Assembly (NCBI GenBank): GCA_965221485.1
Contig: OZ244893.1
Coordinates: 558,001 to 622,000, forward strand
From: JAJEBT01 sp965221485
Lineage (GTDB): Bacteria; Pseudomonadota; Alphaproteobacteria; MPNO01; UBA830
Reading direction: 5' to 3'
Length of the DNA: 64,000 nt
A program made the position numbers and the translations under genes. This document shows positions 7,153-15,817 of this stretch, one piece after another. The notes under the pieces are model-generated. The model was not told the DNA's origin and did not search any database. It was given only the letters and a program-made list of their open reading frames with translations. The first letter of the stretch is position 1, and each line of letters starts with the position of its first letter.

Positions 7153-9198
7153 TCAGACGCCGGGTATGGCCTGTTTCAGAGCCGGGACCAGATCGCCAAG
7201 CAGGGAGTCTGGCCATGGCAGCGCAAGAAGGCGGTCGAACACGAACCAGCAAAATACGACCAACCCTGCCGAAATGGCCGCCGCAGTCTGCCAGCGCTCT
7301 CCCTCAAGACACATGAAAGCGAAGGAAAAGACCAGAATGGTTGGCAACATCCCGATCAGGAAGGTGAGGATCAGAAAACACGCAATCCAGCCGGCAAACA
7401 TGAGACCGTTCCGCGTGATGGCCTGCCGCGACCCTGAACCCTCGGGTGTGAGATCGAGGCGGGCCTGTTCCATCATCCGCTCGCGGATGCCTGAACCGCC
7501 CGTGTTTTTCGCGGGATGGATCAGAAGATGGAACAACAGACTGACGATGGCCAGGATCAGGGAGGTCCAGCCCACGACCTGGGGCACGAACCGGGCCTCA
7601 AATCGCCATTCTCCAGCCTCGGATATTGTGAACGCGAAAAGAGCGATGAACACAAGGTAGATCCAGCTGTTTCCGTCCAGACGAGGGGACCGGAAACGTC
7701 CTGAATACTCGTGAATGGACCCCATGCTGCGCACGTCCCGGATCAATGGCAGCGCCAGGACGGCAAGTGCGACGAGAAACAGAATGATGACGAGCCAGTT
7801 GGTCGTCCAATCGAACCCGTACCGGTTCGTGGAAATCCAGAGATAGCGTTCGATGATGCCGCCGAGTACGACGCCGAGAATAACGGGCGGCCGCGGCCAG
7901 CCGCGGTGTTTCATGACCCAGCCCAGGATTCCAAAGACAATCAGGATCACGAGGTCGCCCCAGTCGCGGCGACCCTGAAAGGCTCCAACAAACAGAACGG
8001 CCAGAATCAGGGGCAGGATGATTGCATGCCGGATCTGGGAAATTCGTGCGAACTGATTGGAAAAGAGAAAGCACACGCCGGCGCCCAGAATATTGGCGAG
8101 TGCAACAGACCATACCATCGAGTAGGTCACCTCTAGGTTGGTGGTCAGCATGTCAGGGCCGGGGACCAGTCCCTGAATCAGGAATGCTCCCAGAAGGATT
8201 GTCATCTGGGCGCTTCCGGGTACTCCGAACGCGATGGTCGGAACCAGGGCTCCCCCTTCCTTGGCGTTATTGGAGCCCTCCGATGCCAGAACACCGCGAA
8301 TGTCTCCGCTTCCAAAGGTCTTGTGAGCATCCTTTTCCGTACTGGCGGCGTGGCCATAGGCGATCCAGTCGATCACGGCGCTCCCCATCCCGGGGATCGA
8401 CCCGAGGCCAGCACCGATGGCGCCGCAGCGCAGAACAAGGAACCAGTTGCGAAAGGTCTCGCGGATGCCTTTCCACTGACCGGTTCTTGTATCGACATTC
8501 GAATCCCCGGCAATGGATCGCCTCGCGATTGCCATGTCTGCAAGCTCGGGCAGGGCGAACAGGCCGAGCGTGATGGGAATGATCGACAATCCGTCCCACA
8601 GATACAGCCACCCGTATGTAAATCGGTGCACACCGACCTGCGGGTCCTGTCCGATGAACGCGACCATGAGCCCGAGGCCCGCTGCAACCAGGCCGCGCAG
8701 GGGAGATCCTCCCGATAGGGCAGAAACCATGCACAGTCCGAAGACTGCGAACGCCAGCAGCTCGGGGGACCCGACCTCCAGCATGACAGGGCGCAGGACG
8801 GGAATGGAGAGGCCCAGCATCATCGCGCCAAATACGCCACCAAGGAGTGAGGCCGTATAGGCGGCTCCGAAGGCGCGGCCAGCCTGTCCCTGTTTTGCCA
8901 GGGGGTGGCCGTCGAGGACAGTTGCAGCCGACCCTGCCGTCCCGGGGACGCCGAACAATACTGCGGGGATGGTATCCGATGTCGTTGTGACCGAACCCAT
9001 ACCCAGCAGGAATGCGAACGCCGAATAGGGGTCCATGTCGAATGTGAAAGGCAACAGCAGCGCCATACCGACGATGCCACCAAGGCCTGGTATGACGCCA
9101 AGAGCCAGTCCGATCAGGACACCGGCGCCAAGGTAGGCCAGCCGTTCGAACTCAAGCAGGATCAGAAGGGCATCTGCTGCCGTGGTCAGCATTTCCAT
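7153..9198 (-). CDS. Fused TctA-TctB tripartite tricarboxylate transporter permease
   Basis: 681 residues. Residues 1 to about 500 are a TctA-type large permease: the N-terminal GVLIGLALGVIPGLGGIVGMALLLPF (about 27-52), repeated inversely as CGAIGAGLGSIPGMGSAVIDW (about 258-278), and AFGVPGSAQMTILLGAFLIQGLVPGPDML. Residues about 515-681 form a second hydrophobic unit with four membrane segments resembling the small TctB (DUF1468-type) subunit, so the two permease proteins are joined in one chain. The complex, with a periplasmic TctC protein, imports carboxylates using an ion gradient. The binding-protein gene is immediately upstream (about 100 bases, containing a strong hairpin), as expected for a TTT operon. 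TctA alone is usually near 500 residues, which makes the extension obvious. Confidence 0.9.
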   Translation of the reverse strand: MEMLTTAADALLILLEFERLAYLGAGVLIGLALGVIPGLGGIVGMALLLPFTFDMDPYSAFAFLLGMGSVTTTSDTIPAVLFGVPGTAGSAATVLDGHPLAKQGQAGRAFGAAYTASLLGGVFGAMMLGLSIPVLRPVMLEVGSPELLAFAVFGLCMVSALSGGSPLRGLVAAGLGLMVAFIGQDPQVGVHRFTYGWLYLWDGLSIIPITLGLFALPELADMAIARRSIAGDSNVDTRTGQWKGIRETFRNWFLVLRCGAIGAGLGSIPGMGSAVIDWIAYGHAASTEKDAHKTFGSGDIRGVLASEGSNNAKEGGALVPTIAFGVPGSAQMTILLGAFLIQGLVPGPDMLTTNLEVTYSMVWSVALANILGAGVCFLFSNQFARISQIRHAIILPLILAVLFVGAFQGRRDWGDLVILIVFGILGWVMKHRGWPRPPVILGVVLGGIIERYLWISTNRYGFDWTTNWLVIILFLVALAVLALPLIRDVRSMGSIHEYSGRFRSPRLDGNSWIYLVFIALFAFTISEAGEWRFEARFVPQVVGWTSLILAIVSLLFHLLIHPAKNTGGSGIRERMMEQARLDLTPEGSGSRQAITRNGLMFAGWIACFLILTFLIGMLPTILVFSFAFMCLEGERWQTAAAISAGLVVFCWFVFDRLLALPWPDSLLGDLVPALKQAIPGV

Positions 9199-9247
9199 GG
9201 CGGTTGCCTCGGAAGGGTCGCGCTCGGGCTGGCTGTCGGAAACTCAA

Positions 9248-9273
9248 GCGGAAGCCGGAATGCCGGCTTCCGC
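9248..9273 (-). terminator. Intercistronic 11-bp stem-loop between tctC-like and tctA-tctB-like genes
   Basis: Bases 9248-9258 (gcggaagccgg) pair perfectly with 9263-9273 around the loop aatg. On the minus strand the stem is followed by TTGAGTTT, a weak U-tract. It lies in the 102-base gap after the binding-protein gene and before the permease gene, where such hairpins commonly cause partial termination or 3'-end protection and raise binding-protein output over permease. Confidence 0.65.
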
Positions 9274-9300
9274 TCTCAAAACTCCTTTACTGTCTTGCCG

Positions 9301-10587
9301 TTACGGGCAGTCAAAGGCCTGTGCCTGGGTGCCCCGATACGTCAACTTGCAGGCCATTCCGACCTTGAGGGCCTTGCGTTTGGCTGTCTTGCCACCGACG
9401 GTGATCTTGGTCCTGGAGCCGGATACGCTGACGGCCCACGTTTTGCCCGAGCCTTCGAGAGTCACACTGCGGCCGCCCCGTTTGACCTTTGTGATCGTGC
9501 CATCAAGGGTCTCGATCGGAATCACCGCTTTCGAGATCTGGGTTCTGGTTGTATCTGCCGCGGCCCGGGCTGCAATGTCGATGATATTCTGCGGAGTGCG
9601 GTACAGTTCGTCCACAAGCGATGCCACCTTGGGGCCCGAGAGAGGGGCGATATCGAGTTTCTGTTTTTTCGCATCAGCCAGGAATTTCGCATCCTTCATG
9701 GTGGCCATGAAGGCATCCTGAAGGGCCTTGGCGCGGTCCGCGGGTACGCCGGGCGGCGCGATATAGGGCCGGCCCCATGCCTGACGCGAGTAAATGAAGT
9801 TGAGGATTGCCCGATCGTCGTCGGTTTTGGCGTAGTCCATGATGAAGGGTACGCCCATGGCGGCCAGTTCCGGATGCGGTTCTGTCGACATCTGAACCAG
9901 CAGGTGGATTTTCTTTTGCTCGACCCACTTGGCCCGTGTTGATTTCACGGAAGACCATGACCAGGCGCATCTCCCGTCAACTTCGCCCCGTTCGGTCGCG
10001 AAGTTGATGTCGTTGCCGCCCGGATATCCGGTAATCAGTTTCATTTTGGATCCGAACACATAATTGATGACCTTGGGAAAATTGTCAGTATCGGAGCCGG
10101 GGCCGACACCGCCAACCACGAACGGCTTGGTGAGCATGTCATCAATCGTCCTGATTTCCGAAGTGTGCCAGGAAACGCAAAGGCTGACTTCGTTGTTCAT
10201 CGTGCCAAGCCAGGTGAACTTGGTCGCATCGAACTGAGCCTCCTTGGTGCCCAGGAGGGGTTCATGGGTCTGCCCCCGGCCGACTGTGGCGAAAACGCTG
10301 CCATCCTTGGGCAAGGAATTATAGAGCTCGTTGGTCAGGATCATGGAACCGGCACCGGTACGATTCTTGACGATGATGCGCGGGTTGCCCGGTATGTGGC
10401 GCCCCATGTGCCGCGCCAGGGTTCGGGAATACCGGTCATAGCCGCCTCCGGCCGAAAACCCGACATAGAGCGTCATTCTCTTTTTGTTGTAGAAGTCGGC
10501 GACCGGGTCTGCCAGGAGCGGCGTTGCTGTCAGTGAAATGGCCGCGACAGTGGCGGCGGACAGGGACAGAACAGGAAAAAGACGCAT
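9301..10587 (-). CDS. TctC (Bug-type) periplasmic solute-binding protein with an extra C-terminal domain
   Basis: 428 residues. Start at 10587: AGGAG lies 9 bases upstream, whereas the ATG at 10596 is almost on top of it. The signal peptide covers about 1-26 (cleavage after PLLA). The binding-protein core follows, with MTLYVGFSAGGGYDRYSRTLARHM (about 38-61), PGNPRIIVKNRTGAGSM and GYPGGNDINFATERGEVDG (about 187-205), as in tripartite tricarboxylate transport receptors. The core ends near residue 345, close to normal family length. Residues about 355-428 are an additional beta-rich, lysine-rich module (DGTITKVKRGGRSVTLEGSG ... KVGMACKLTYRG) ending with a cysteine, which I do not know from TctC proteins. 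It should capture a carboxylate in the periplasm for the adjacent TctA-TctB permease. Confidence 0.88.
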   Translation of the reverse strand: MRLFPVLSLSAATVAAISLTATPLLADPVADFYNKKRMTLYVGFSAGGGYDRYSRTLARHMGRHIPGNPRIIVKNRTGAGSMILTNELYNSLPKDGSVFATVGRGQTHEPLLGTKEAQFDATKFTWLGTMNNEVSLCVSWHTSEIRTIDDMLTKPFVVGGVGPGSDTDNFPKVINYVFGSKMKLITGYPGGNDINFATERGEVDGRCAWSWSSVKSTRAKWVEQKKIHLLVQMSTEPHPELAAMGVPFIMDYAKTDDDRAILNFIYSRQAWGRPYIAPPGVPADRAKALQDAFMATMKDAKFLADAKKQKLDIAPLSGPKVASLVDELYRTPQNIIDIAARAAADTTRTQISKAVIPIETLDGTITKVKRGGRSVTLEGSGKTWAVSVSGSRTKITVGGKTAKRKALKVGMACKLTYRGTQAQAFDCP

Positions 10588-10685
10588 GTCGGACATCTCC
10601 TCGCTATCATATGTATTAATGGTGACTATACTCAGACATGCCGGGCAGTGAAACTGTCCAGAGCGCGATTCGGGTTTTTCGCAAG

Positions 10686-10692
10686 AAGGGAG
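10686..10692 (+). promoter_or_regulatory. Ribosome binding site selecting the GTG start of the cupin gene
   Basis: AAGGGAG lies 6 bases before the GTG at 10699. The alternative upstream GTG at 10648 has no such site. A TATACT hexamer at 10627-10632 in the divergent spacer could be a -10 element for this gene, but no good -35 was found. Confidence 0.5.
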
Positions 10693-10698
10693 TTCACA

Positions 10699-11169
10699 GT
10701 GACGGACATTGCCACAAGATCGGCGCGCCGGCCTGCCGGTGCTCGCAAGACCAGACCTCGTGCACCACAGAAATTCTCCTATTCCAAACCCGAGGAACAG
10801 GAGAGCGCAAAAGCCATTGTTTCGTTATGCCAGACCGACATCATCCGGGGCGCGGTCCAGATTGTACGCGAGGGCGGTGACAACAATCTGCATTCCCATA
10901 CCGGCATGGATGGTTTCTGGATGGTGCTGAAGGGCCGCGTGCGATTTTATGGCCCGGAAGACGAGATTCTGGGGGAATTCGGCCAGCATGAGGGGATCGT
11001 GATGCCCCGCAACGCCCAGTACTGGTTCGAAAGCTGCGGAGACGACGAACTGGAACTGCTTCAGGTTGTGGCTTTTGACCGTGACGTAAGAAATGAGCGC
11101 GTCGACGTCAATGTCCGCAAGCTCGACATCGATTCGGTCGACCGTTTTGACGGCCGCGTGCGCGGCTGA
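10699..11169 (+). CDS. Cupin-domain protein
   Basis: 156 residues from a GTG start at 10699. A basic, Arg/Ala/Pro-rich tail (about 1-30) precedes a single cupin beta-barrel. The first cupin motif is recognisable as GGDNNLHSHTGMDGFWMVLKG (about 57-77), with HSH metal ligands and a Met-Asp in place of the usual Glu; the second motif is weaker, around GIVMPRNAQYWFES (about 97-110). No helix-turn-helix is visible, so it is more likely an enzyme or a ligand-binding protein than a regulator. It is divergent from the TctC-type gene (about 110 bases between starts), suggesting a role connected with the imported compound. The specific reaction is unknown. Confidence 0.75.
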   Translation: MTDIATRSARRPAGARKTRPRAPQKFSYSKPEEQESAKAIVSLCQTDIIRGAVQIVREGGDNNLHSHTGMDGFWMVLKGRVRFYGPEDEILGEFGQHEGIVMPRNAQYWFESCGDDELELLQVVAFDRDVRNERVDVNVRKLDIDSVDRFDGRVRG

Positions 11170-11455
11170 ACATTTCCTCCGGTTTCGGTGGTGACGGCGA
11201 TCCCTGCCGTGAAATCCGGGATCAGGGCGTTCCTGGCCGCCATTGTGCTGTGAGTGACGGGGGCGCGAAAACGCCGGTCACTCTGCCAGATGTCCGGCCA
11301 TGAAGGGATAACGTCCTGCAGCACGAGCCTCAGGCGGATACTGTCGGCCTGAGGACAAACCGGAAAACCATTTTCTTACGGACGCGGGAGGACCGTCACG
11401 TGGATCGGAATCTGCAGATGATCCCGGTCTGTGTCGGTGGCCTGACATTCGGGCC

Positions 11456-12436
11456 TCATTCGTCGGTTGAGCGGGAATCCCGCTCCTGACCGGCAGAGCC
11501 GTAGGCCTCGATTGTCGGCGACGAACGATCAGCGTCCCTTCCGGGGATACGGGACGGACCGGTTTCTCCATAAGGAATATCTCCCTCGATGGTGACCCGC
11601 TCCACGCGTCTACGGTGGGGCAGGTAGTCGCGGGCAGCATAATGCTGTACCTGCGGATTGTCCCAGAAAGCCATGAGATCAGGTTCCCATCGGATACGGT
11701 ACTGGTATTCCGGTATGTGGGCCTGCTGATAGAGAAGGCTCAGAAGCGCTTCGCTTTCGTCCTCTCGCATTCCGGTGATCGCGACGGTGAATTGCGGGCT
11801 TACGAAGATGGCTTTCTTGCCGCTGATCGGATGCAACCGCACAACCGGGTGAACCGGATTGGGAAAGCGGTCTTCCATTTCCATGAGGTGCTGGCGGTGT
11901 TCGGGATTGCTCCGGAAGAGCTTTCTGAAATTCTTGAAGTCATGCCTGGCCTCGAGGCCCGAAATAAACTGCTGCATACGGTCACTCAGGCCCTCGTAAG
12001 CCGCTGTCATGCTGGCAAACAGGGTGTCTCCGCCGAAAGGCGGGACGATGACGGCACGCAGAATGGTACCCATCGCGGGCTTGAGACGAAAGGTTTCGTC
12101 GCTGTGCCAGCAGTCGGTCTGAAGCGGCGGGTTGTCCCCGTCATTATCGAGAGCGATCATTTCCGGCATTTCCGCGAGATGTGGCGAAAACGGATGAACC
12201 GAAAGATTTCCGAAATGGGCCCCAAAGGCAGCCTGTTCGGCCCGTGTGATGTTCTGGTTTGGAAACAGGACCACGCCATGTCTTGTCAATGCGTCTCGAA
12301 TGATTGCGGTTTCCGCTTCATCAAGAGGCCGGGTGGCATCAACGCCGCGAATTTCTGCCCCGCAGGCCGGTCCCAGCTGATGGACCGTAACGCCCGAAGT
12401 TTCCTGTTGGCTGCGGTCTGCAACAAAGTCGTCCAT
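11456..12436 (-). CDS. TauD/TfdA family Fe(II)/2-oxoglutarate dioxygenase (copy 1 of 3)
   Basis: About 326 residues from the ATG at 12436; ATG 12481 is an alternative because ribosome binding sites are weak at both. The iron triad is visible: H111 and D113 in CWHSDE, and H265 in the WDNPQVQHYAARDY block, with the 2-oxoglutarate-binding Arg near 276-280. The N-terminal AEIRGVDATRPLDEAE and GVVLFPNQ segments are typical of TauD, TfdA and AtsK-like enzymes, which hydroxylate taurine, alkyl sulfates, aryloxyalkanoates or similar acids. The last 40 or so residues (after EGDIPYGE) are a low-complexity, charged extension not usual for the family. It follows the BNR-repeat gene on the minus strand after a 325-base gap. 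The substrate is not predictable. Confidence 0.88.
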   Translation of the reverse strand: MDDFVADRSQQETSGVTVHQLGPACGAEIRGVDATRPLDEAETAIIRDALTRHGVVLFPNQNITRAEQAAFGAHFGNLSVHPFSPHLAEMPEMIALDNDGDNPPLQTDCWHSDETFRLKPAMGTILRAVIVPPFGGDTLFASMTAAYEGLSDRMQQFISGLEARHDFKNFRKLFRSNPEHRQHLMEMEDRFPNPVHPVVRLHPISGKKAIFVSPQFTVAITGMREDESEALLSLLYQQAHIPEYQYRIRWEPDLMAFWDNPQVQHYAARDYLPHRRRVERVTIEGDIPYGETGPSRIPGRDADRSSPTIEAYGSAGQERDSRSTDE

Positions 12437-12761
12437 GACACCCTGTCTTTCTCTCCCGGCCACGTCGGGAGTTCGTTGCATCACTGAACCTATTGACAGC
12501 CCTTGATCATGCCTTCGGACGGCTGATGCTGACAAGTCCCTGTTTGATATTCCCCGCTGTACCGTCGGTGTCGGGCCATGTCGTCCTCCTGGCCCAGCAA
12601 GCTTAAGCGTCAAAATCAGGAACGCAAACTGTCCAACTTCAGGGGGTCACTCCAATTTCGGAATAGTCAGGTAGTCGAAATAAGGGATCTGCGCCGGGCG
12701 GGTGGCAATGCCCGTTCCTAAACTGACTTCGCGCAACCCGGACTGAGATCCGATCGCGGGT
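12437..12761. other. Non-coding spacer
   Basis: Nothing beyond the possible N-terminal extension of the dioxygenase frame is seen here. No repeat or clear terminator was found. Confidence 0.4.
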
Positions 12762-13751
12762 TCAGTTCACGCGGCGGGGTTCCCACGCCAACATGCGCAG
12801 CTCTCCAAGTTCGCGTTCCATCTTGTGCCAGGTTTCGCCACCATCCATCGACCGGAAAATCTGGCCCATGATCGTGCAGCAAAACATCAGCATGGGATCA
12901 GCCGGATTGGTCGCGATCCCCCAGATGGTCGAATTGACCGGTTTCGGCAGATCCACGTCTTCCCAGCTGTCGCCGAGATCCCGGCTTCTCAGCATCAACC
13001 CGGTTTCTCCTGACGGGCGGTCACCGACGGACAGAAACAGTGGGCCGTCGTCATCAGGGCGACGGGCGAGGCATCGGAAATAGGGCCAGGGCGCCTGTGG
13101 AACCTCGACATGATACCAGGATCGGCCGTCATCGTCGGAACGGTGCAGGCCCAGTTCCGTCGAGCAAAGAATACGTCTCCTGTCGGCCTGATCGATGATG
13201 ACCAGATTATGGGTGTCGTCAGTCCTGAGGCCGTCCCCGAGGCGCTTCCATGTCCGCCCCCGGTCTTTTGATCGCCAGATGGCGTCGATCTCGATGGTGA
13301 CCCAGATCGTATCCTTGCAGGCCGGATCGAACTGGATGGACGTCACGCGCGGCGTGTTGATGAATGGACATTCGGATGCGTTGCCGAGCGGCGCCCTGAA
13401 CCAGGAGTCTCCGTCATCCTCGGATATGAAAATAGCCGCCGGCCGGGTGCCGGCAACAACAAAGGCTGCATCGTCGGGATGTCGGGCGAGTTGGAGAATA
13501 TGAAGTCCATCCATGGGGGAGGGAACGTGATTCCAGCGTTCGTCGTCCGGGTCCCATCGATAAATTCCAAGATCCGTGCCCGACAGGACCTCTTCCGGCC
13601 GGTCAGCATGAACCGACAGGGACCAGCATCGCGATTCGTTATAGAGGCCGCCCTTGTCTGTGCGGGCCCGGTTCCACGTTCGGCCGACATCGCGTGAGAA
13701 CCAGATTGAATGGCCGACCGAGGCAGCATAGACAAGCAGATCAGGCATCAT
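12762..13751 (-). CDS. BNR/Asp-box beta-propeller protein
   Basis: 329 residues. The start ATG at 13751 is preceded by AGAGGA six bases away. Six Asp-box repeats are plainly visible, each of the form S-x-D-x-G-x-T/S-W: residues 19-26, 110-117, 161-168, 205-212, 256-263 and 301-308, spaced by about 45-90 residues as in a six- or seven-bladed propeller. Asp-boxes are structural, found in sialidases, sortilin/Vps10-type and photosystem assembly (Ycf48-like) proteins; I do not see the arginine triad or tyrosine of a true sialidase. There is no signal peptide, so the protein is predicted to be cytoplasmic, which is uncommon for Asp-box proteins. It lies between an enoyl-CoA hydratase gene and the TauD gene, all on the minus strand. 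Function unknown. Confidence 0.8.
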   Translation of the reverse strand: MMPDLLVYAASVGHSIWFSRDVGRTWNRARTDKGGLYNESRCWSLSVHADRPEEVLSGTDLGIYRWDPDDERWNHVPSPMDGLHILQLARHPDDAAFVVAGTRPAAIFISEDDGDSWFRAPLGNASECPFINTPRVTSIQFDPACKDTIWVTIEIDAIWRSKDRGRTWKRLGDGLRTDDTHNLVIIDQADRRRILCSTELGLHRSDDDGRSWYHVEVPQAPWPYFRCLARRPDDDGPLFLSVGDRPSGETGLMLRSRDLGDSWEDVDLPKPVNSTIWGIATNPADPMLMFCCTIMGQIFRSMDGGETWHKMERELGELRMLAWEPRRVN

Positions 13752-13811
13752 GACTGGTCCTCTGGTCGGGGCCGCCAATGTCACCCGGGTGTTGACGTCG
13801 CTCCGACGGAT

Positions 13812-14588
13812 TCAGCTGTTGCTGAAGTCCGGTCTTCTCTTCTCCGCGAATGCACTCATCCCTTCCTTCTGATCCGAGGTTCCGAACGATGCATGGAACA
13901 TGCGCCGCTCGAAGCGGATTCCCTCGGCCAATGTTGTTTCGTAAGCCCTGTTGACCGATTCCTTGATCAACATCACGTTGGGGAGTGATTTTTCTGCGAT
14001 CGAAGCAGCCACCTTGACAGCTTCCTCGACAAGTTCGGCTGCAGGAACAACCCGGGTCACCAGACCGCTGCGTTCCGCTTCCTCGGCGTCCATGAAGCGG
14101 CCGGTGAGACACATGTCCATGGCTTTGGACTTGCCCACAAAGCGTGTCAGTCGCTGTGTTCCTCCGGCGCCGGGCGGAACTGCAAGATTGACCTCGGGTT
14201 GGCCGAATTTGGCAGTATCGGCGGCGATGATCATGTCGCACATCATTGCTACTTCACAGCCGCCGCCCAGCGCATACCCGGCGACGGCCGCGATCACCGG
14301 TTTCCGGCACTGCGCCAGCCTTTCCCAGCCATTGGTAATAAAATCCTCGACATAGATCCCGGGCCATGCCTTGTCTCTCATTTCCTTGATGTCTGCGCCG
14401 GCAGCAAAGGCGCGTTCGGATCCTGTCAGGACAATGGCTCCGATTCCCTCGTCCATTTCGAAACTGTCGAGGGCCTCCTTCACCTCCATGATCAGCGCAG
14501 TGTTGAGCGCATTGAGCGCTTCCGGGCGATTCAGTGTGATCAGGCCAACCCGATCCCGTGTTTCAACCAGAATGGATTGATAGTCCAT
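13812..14588 (-). CDS. Enoyl-CoA hydratase (crotonase family)
   Basis: 258 residues, normal length. It hydrates 2-enoyl-CoA in beta-oxidation or amino-acid degradation in the cytosol. The two catalytic glutamates are present: E112 in YALGGGCEVAMMCD and E132 in FGQPEVNLA, followed by PPGAGGTQRL. The oxyanion-hole AAGADIKEM (about 62-70) is also typical. The start has GGGAGA six bases upstream. The next upstream gene on the same strand encodes a 3-hydroxyisobutyryl-CoA hydrolase; a hydratase followed by this hydrolase is the order of steps in valine catabolism (methacrylyl-CoA to 3-hydroxyisobutyrate), which is the likeliest role, though general fatty-acid use cannot be excluded. Confidence 0.92.
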   Translation of the reverse strand: MDYQSILVETRDRVGLITLNRPEALNALNTALIMEVKEALDSFEMDEGIGAIVLTGSERAFAAGADIKEMRDKAWPGIYVEDFITNGWERLAQCRKPVIAAVAGYALGGGCEVAMMCDMIIAADTAKFGQPEVNLAVPPGAGGTQRLTRFVGKSKAMDMCLTGRFMDAEEAERSGLVTRVVPAAELVEEAVKVAASIAEKSLPNVMLIKESVNRAYETTLAEGIRFERRMFHASFGTSDQKEGMSAFAEKRRPDFSNS

Positions 14589-14731
14589 GAGCAGTCTCCC
14601 TTGATCACGACCCGAAACGCCGGAAGCCTGTTGATAATGGTTTGATTTCCGGGGTCAAGTCCTGAGGATCGTTGCCATCATTGCCGAAGCCTCCCGGACA
14701 GTGATCCGAATTGCTGTATTGATCCCACTCG

Positions 14732-15817
14732 TCACGGACCGCCGTGATCCGGTCGCTGCAAAACCAGTTCGGCGTCAGCCAGTGGCATGAAGTGCGCTTC
14801 AACATCCGCTTCCCTGACAACGTCCAGTGTTTCCGGTTTCCAACGAGGCTCACCGGTCTTGTCTATCACCACCGCACGCACGCCCTCGAAGAAATCATGT
14901 CGCTCAAGAATATGGCTGATGACCCTGTATTCGAGGACAAGGGATTGATCCACGGTCAGGTCGGGATATCCCCTCAGCTGTCTGACCGTGATTTTCAGGC
15001 TTGTCGGTGACCGTTGCCGCAAGGCTTTTGCGGCGGCTGCCGAAAACGGTGTGGTTGCGGCGTCGAGACGGGACAGGATATCTTCGACGGTGTCCGCCTC
15101 GAATATGCGGTCGATCTCTTCCTGCTGAGAGGCGAGTGCTGAAGATCCGGGGGTTTCGGCAAACTGTTGGAGCGTTGCTTCCACCGAGGTCGGAACGTCT
15201 TCTCCGGGATCCATGGACGCAAACGCCTCGACGAGTTCGTCGAGACGAGTGTGCGGCACGAAATGGGTTGCAAGGCCGGTATATAGGGCATCGGCCGCAT
15301 CCAGTCGGGTTCCGGTCAGTCCGAGATACAGGCCCGTGTGGCCGGGACAGGAATTCAGGAACGTCGTGGCACCGACATCCGGGATCAATCCGATGCCGGT
15401 TTCTGGCATGGCGGCGAGAACGTTTTCGGTGACCACCCTGAAGCGCCCGTTGACGGAGAGACCGAGACCGCCCCCCATGGCGATGCCATCGATGAGGCTG
15501 ACGTAAGGTTTCGGATAACGCGCGATGGTCCAGTCCATGGCGTACTCGGCGGCAAAGAACCGGAGGGCGGAAACCGGATCGCGTTGCGCACACTCATAGA
15601 CCCAGCGCACATCACCGCCGGCGCAGAAGGCGCGCTCGCCCTCACCCGTCACCACGACAAGCCGGATCGTGTTGTCCGCGGCCCAGATCCCGAGCTGTCT
15701 CTGGATGGCCGCGCACATTTCCAGGGTCAGTGCATTGAGTGCGCGAGGACGGTTGAGGTGGATGGTTCCTACGCCCCTGGAAGCGTCGAAGATCACGGAT
15801 GGACTGTCAGTCATCAT
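14732..15817 (-). CDS. 3-hydroxyisobutyryl-CoA hydrolase (crotonase family)
   Basis: 361 residues, longer than an ordinary hydratase and typical of this hydrolase. It releases CoA from 3-hydroxyisobutyryl-CoA in valine breakdown. Diagnostic features are AFCAGGDVRWVYE (about 63-75), AMGGGLGLSVNGRFRVVTE (about 113-131) and MPETGIGLIPDVGATTFL (137-154), which carries E139 and D147 expected for the hydrolase. The adjacent downstream hydratase and a distant 3-hydroxyisobutyrate-dehydrogenase-like gene near 48-49 kb fit the same pathway, but that dehydrogenase sits in another operon. Two consecutive ATG codons (15817 and 15814) are possible starts; neither has a strong ribosome binding site. Confidence 0.9.
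   Translation of the reverse strand: MMTDSPSVIFDASRGVGTIHLNRPRALNALTLEMCAAIQRQLGIWAADNTIRLVVVTGEGERAFCAGGDVRWVYECAQRDPVSALRFFAAEYAMDWTIARYPKPYVSLIDGIAMGGGLGLSVNGRFRVVTENVLAAMPETGIGLIPDVGATTFLNSCPGHTGLYLGLTGTRLDAADALYTGLATHFVPHTRLDELVEAFASMDPGEDVPTSVEATLQQFAETPGSSALASQQEEIDRIFEADTVEDILSRLDAATTPFSAAAAKALRQRSPTSLKITVRQLRGYPDLTVDQSLVLEYRVISHILERHDFFEGVRAVVIDKTGEPRWKPETLDVVREADVEAHFMPLADAELVLQRPDHGGP

Noticed and set aside
10597..10698. Clear sigma70 promoter in the TctC/cupin divergent spacer
   Set aside because: TATACT at 10627-10632 is a fair -10, but the expected -35 position holds ctatca, so no promoter is annotated.
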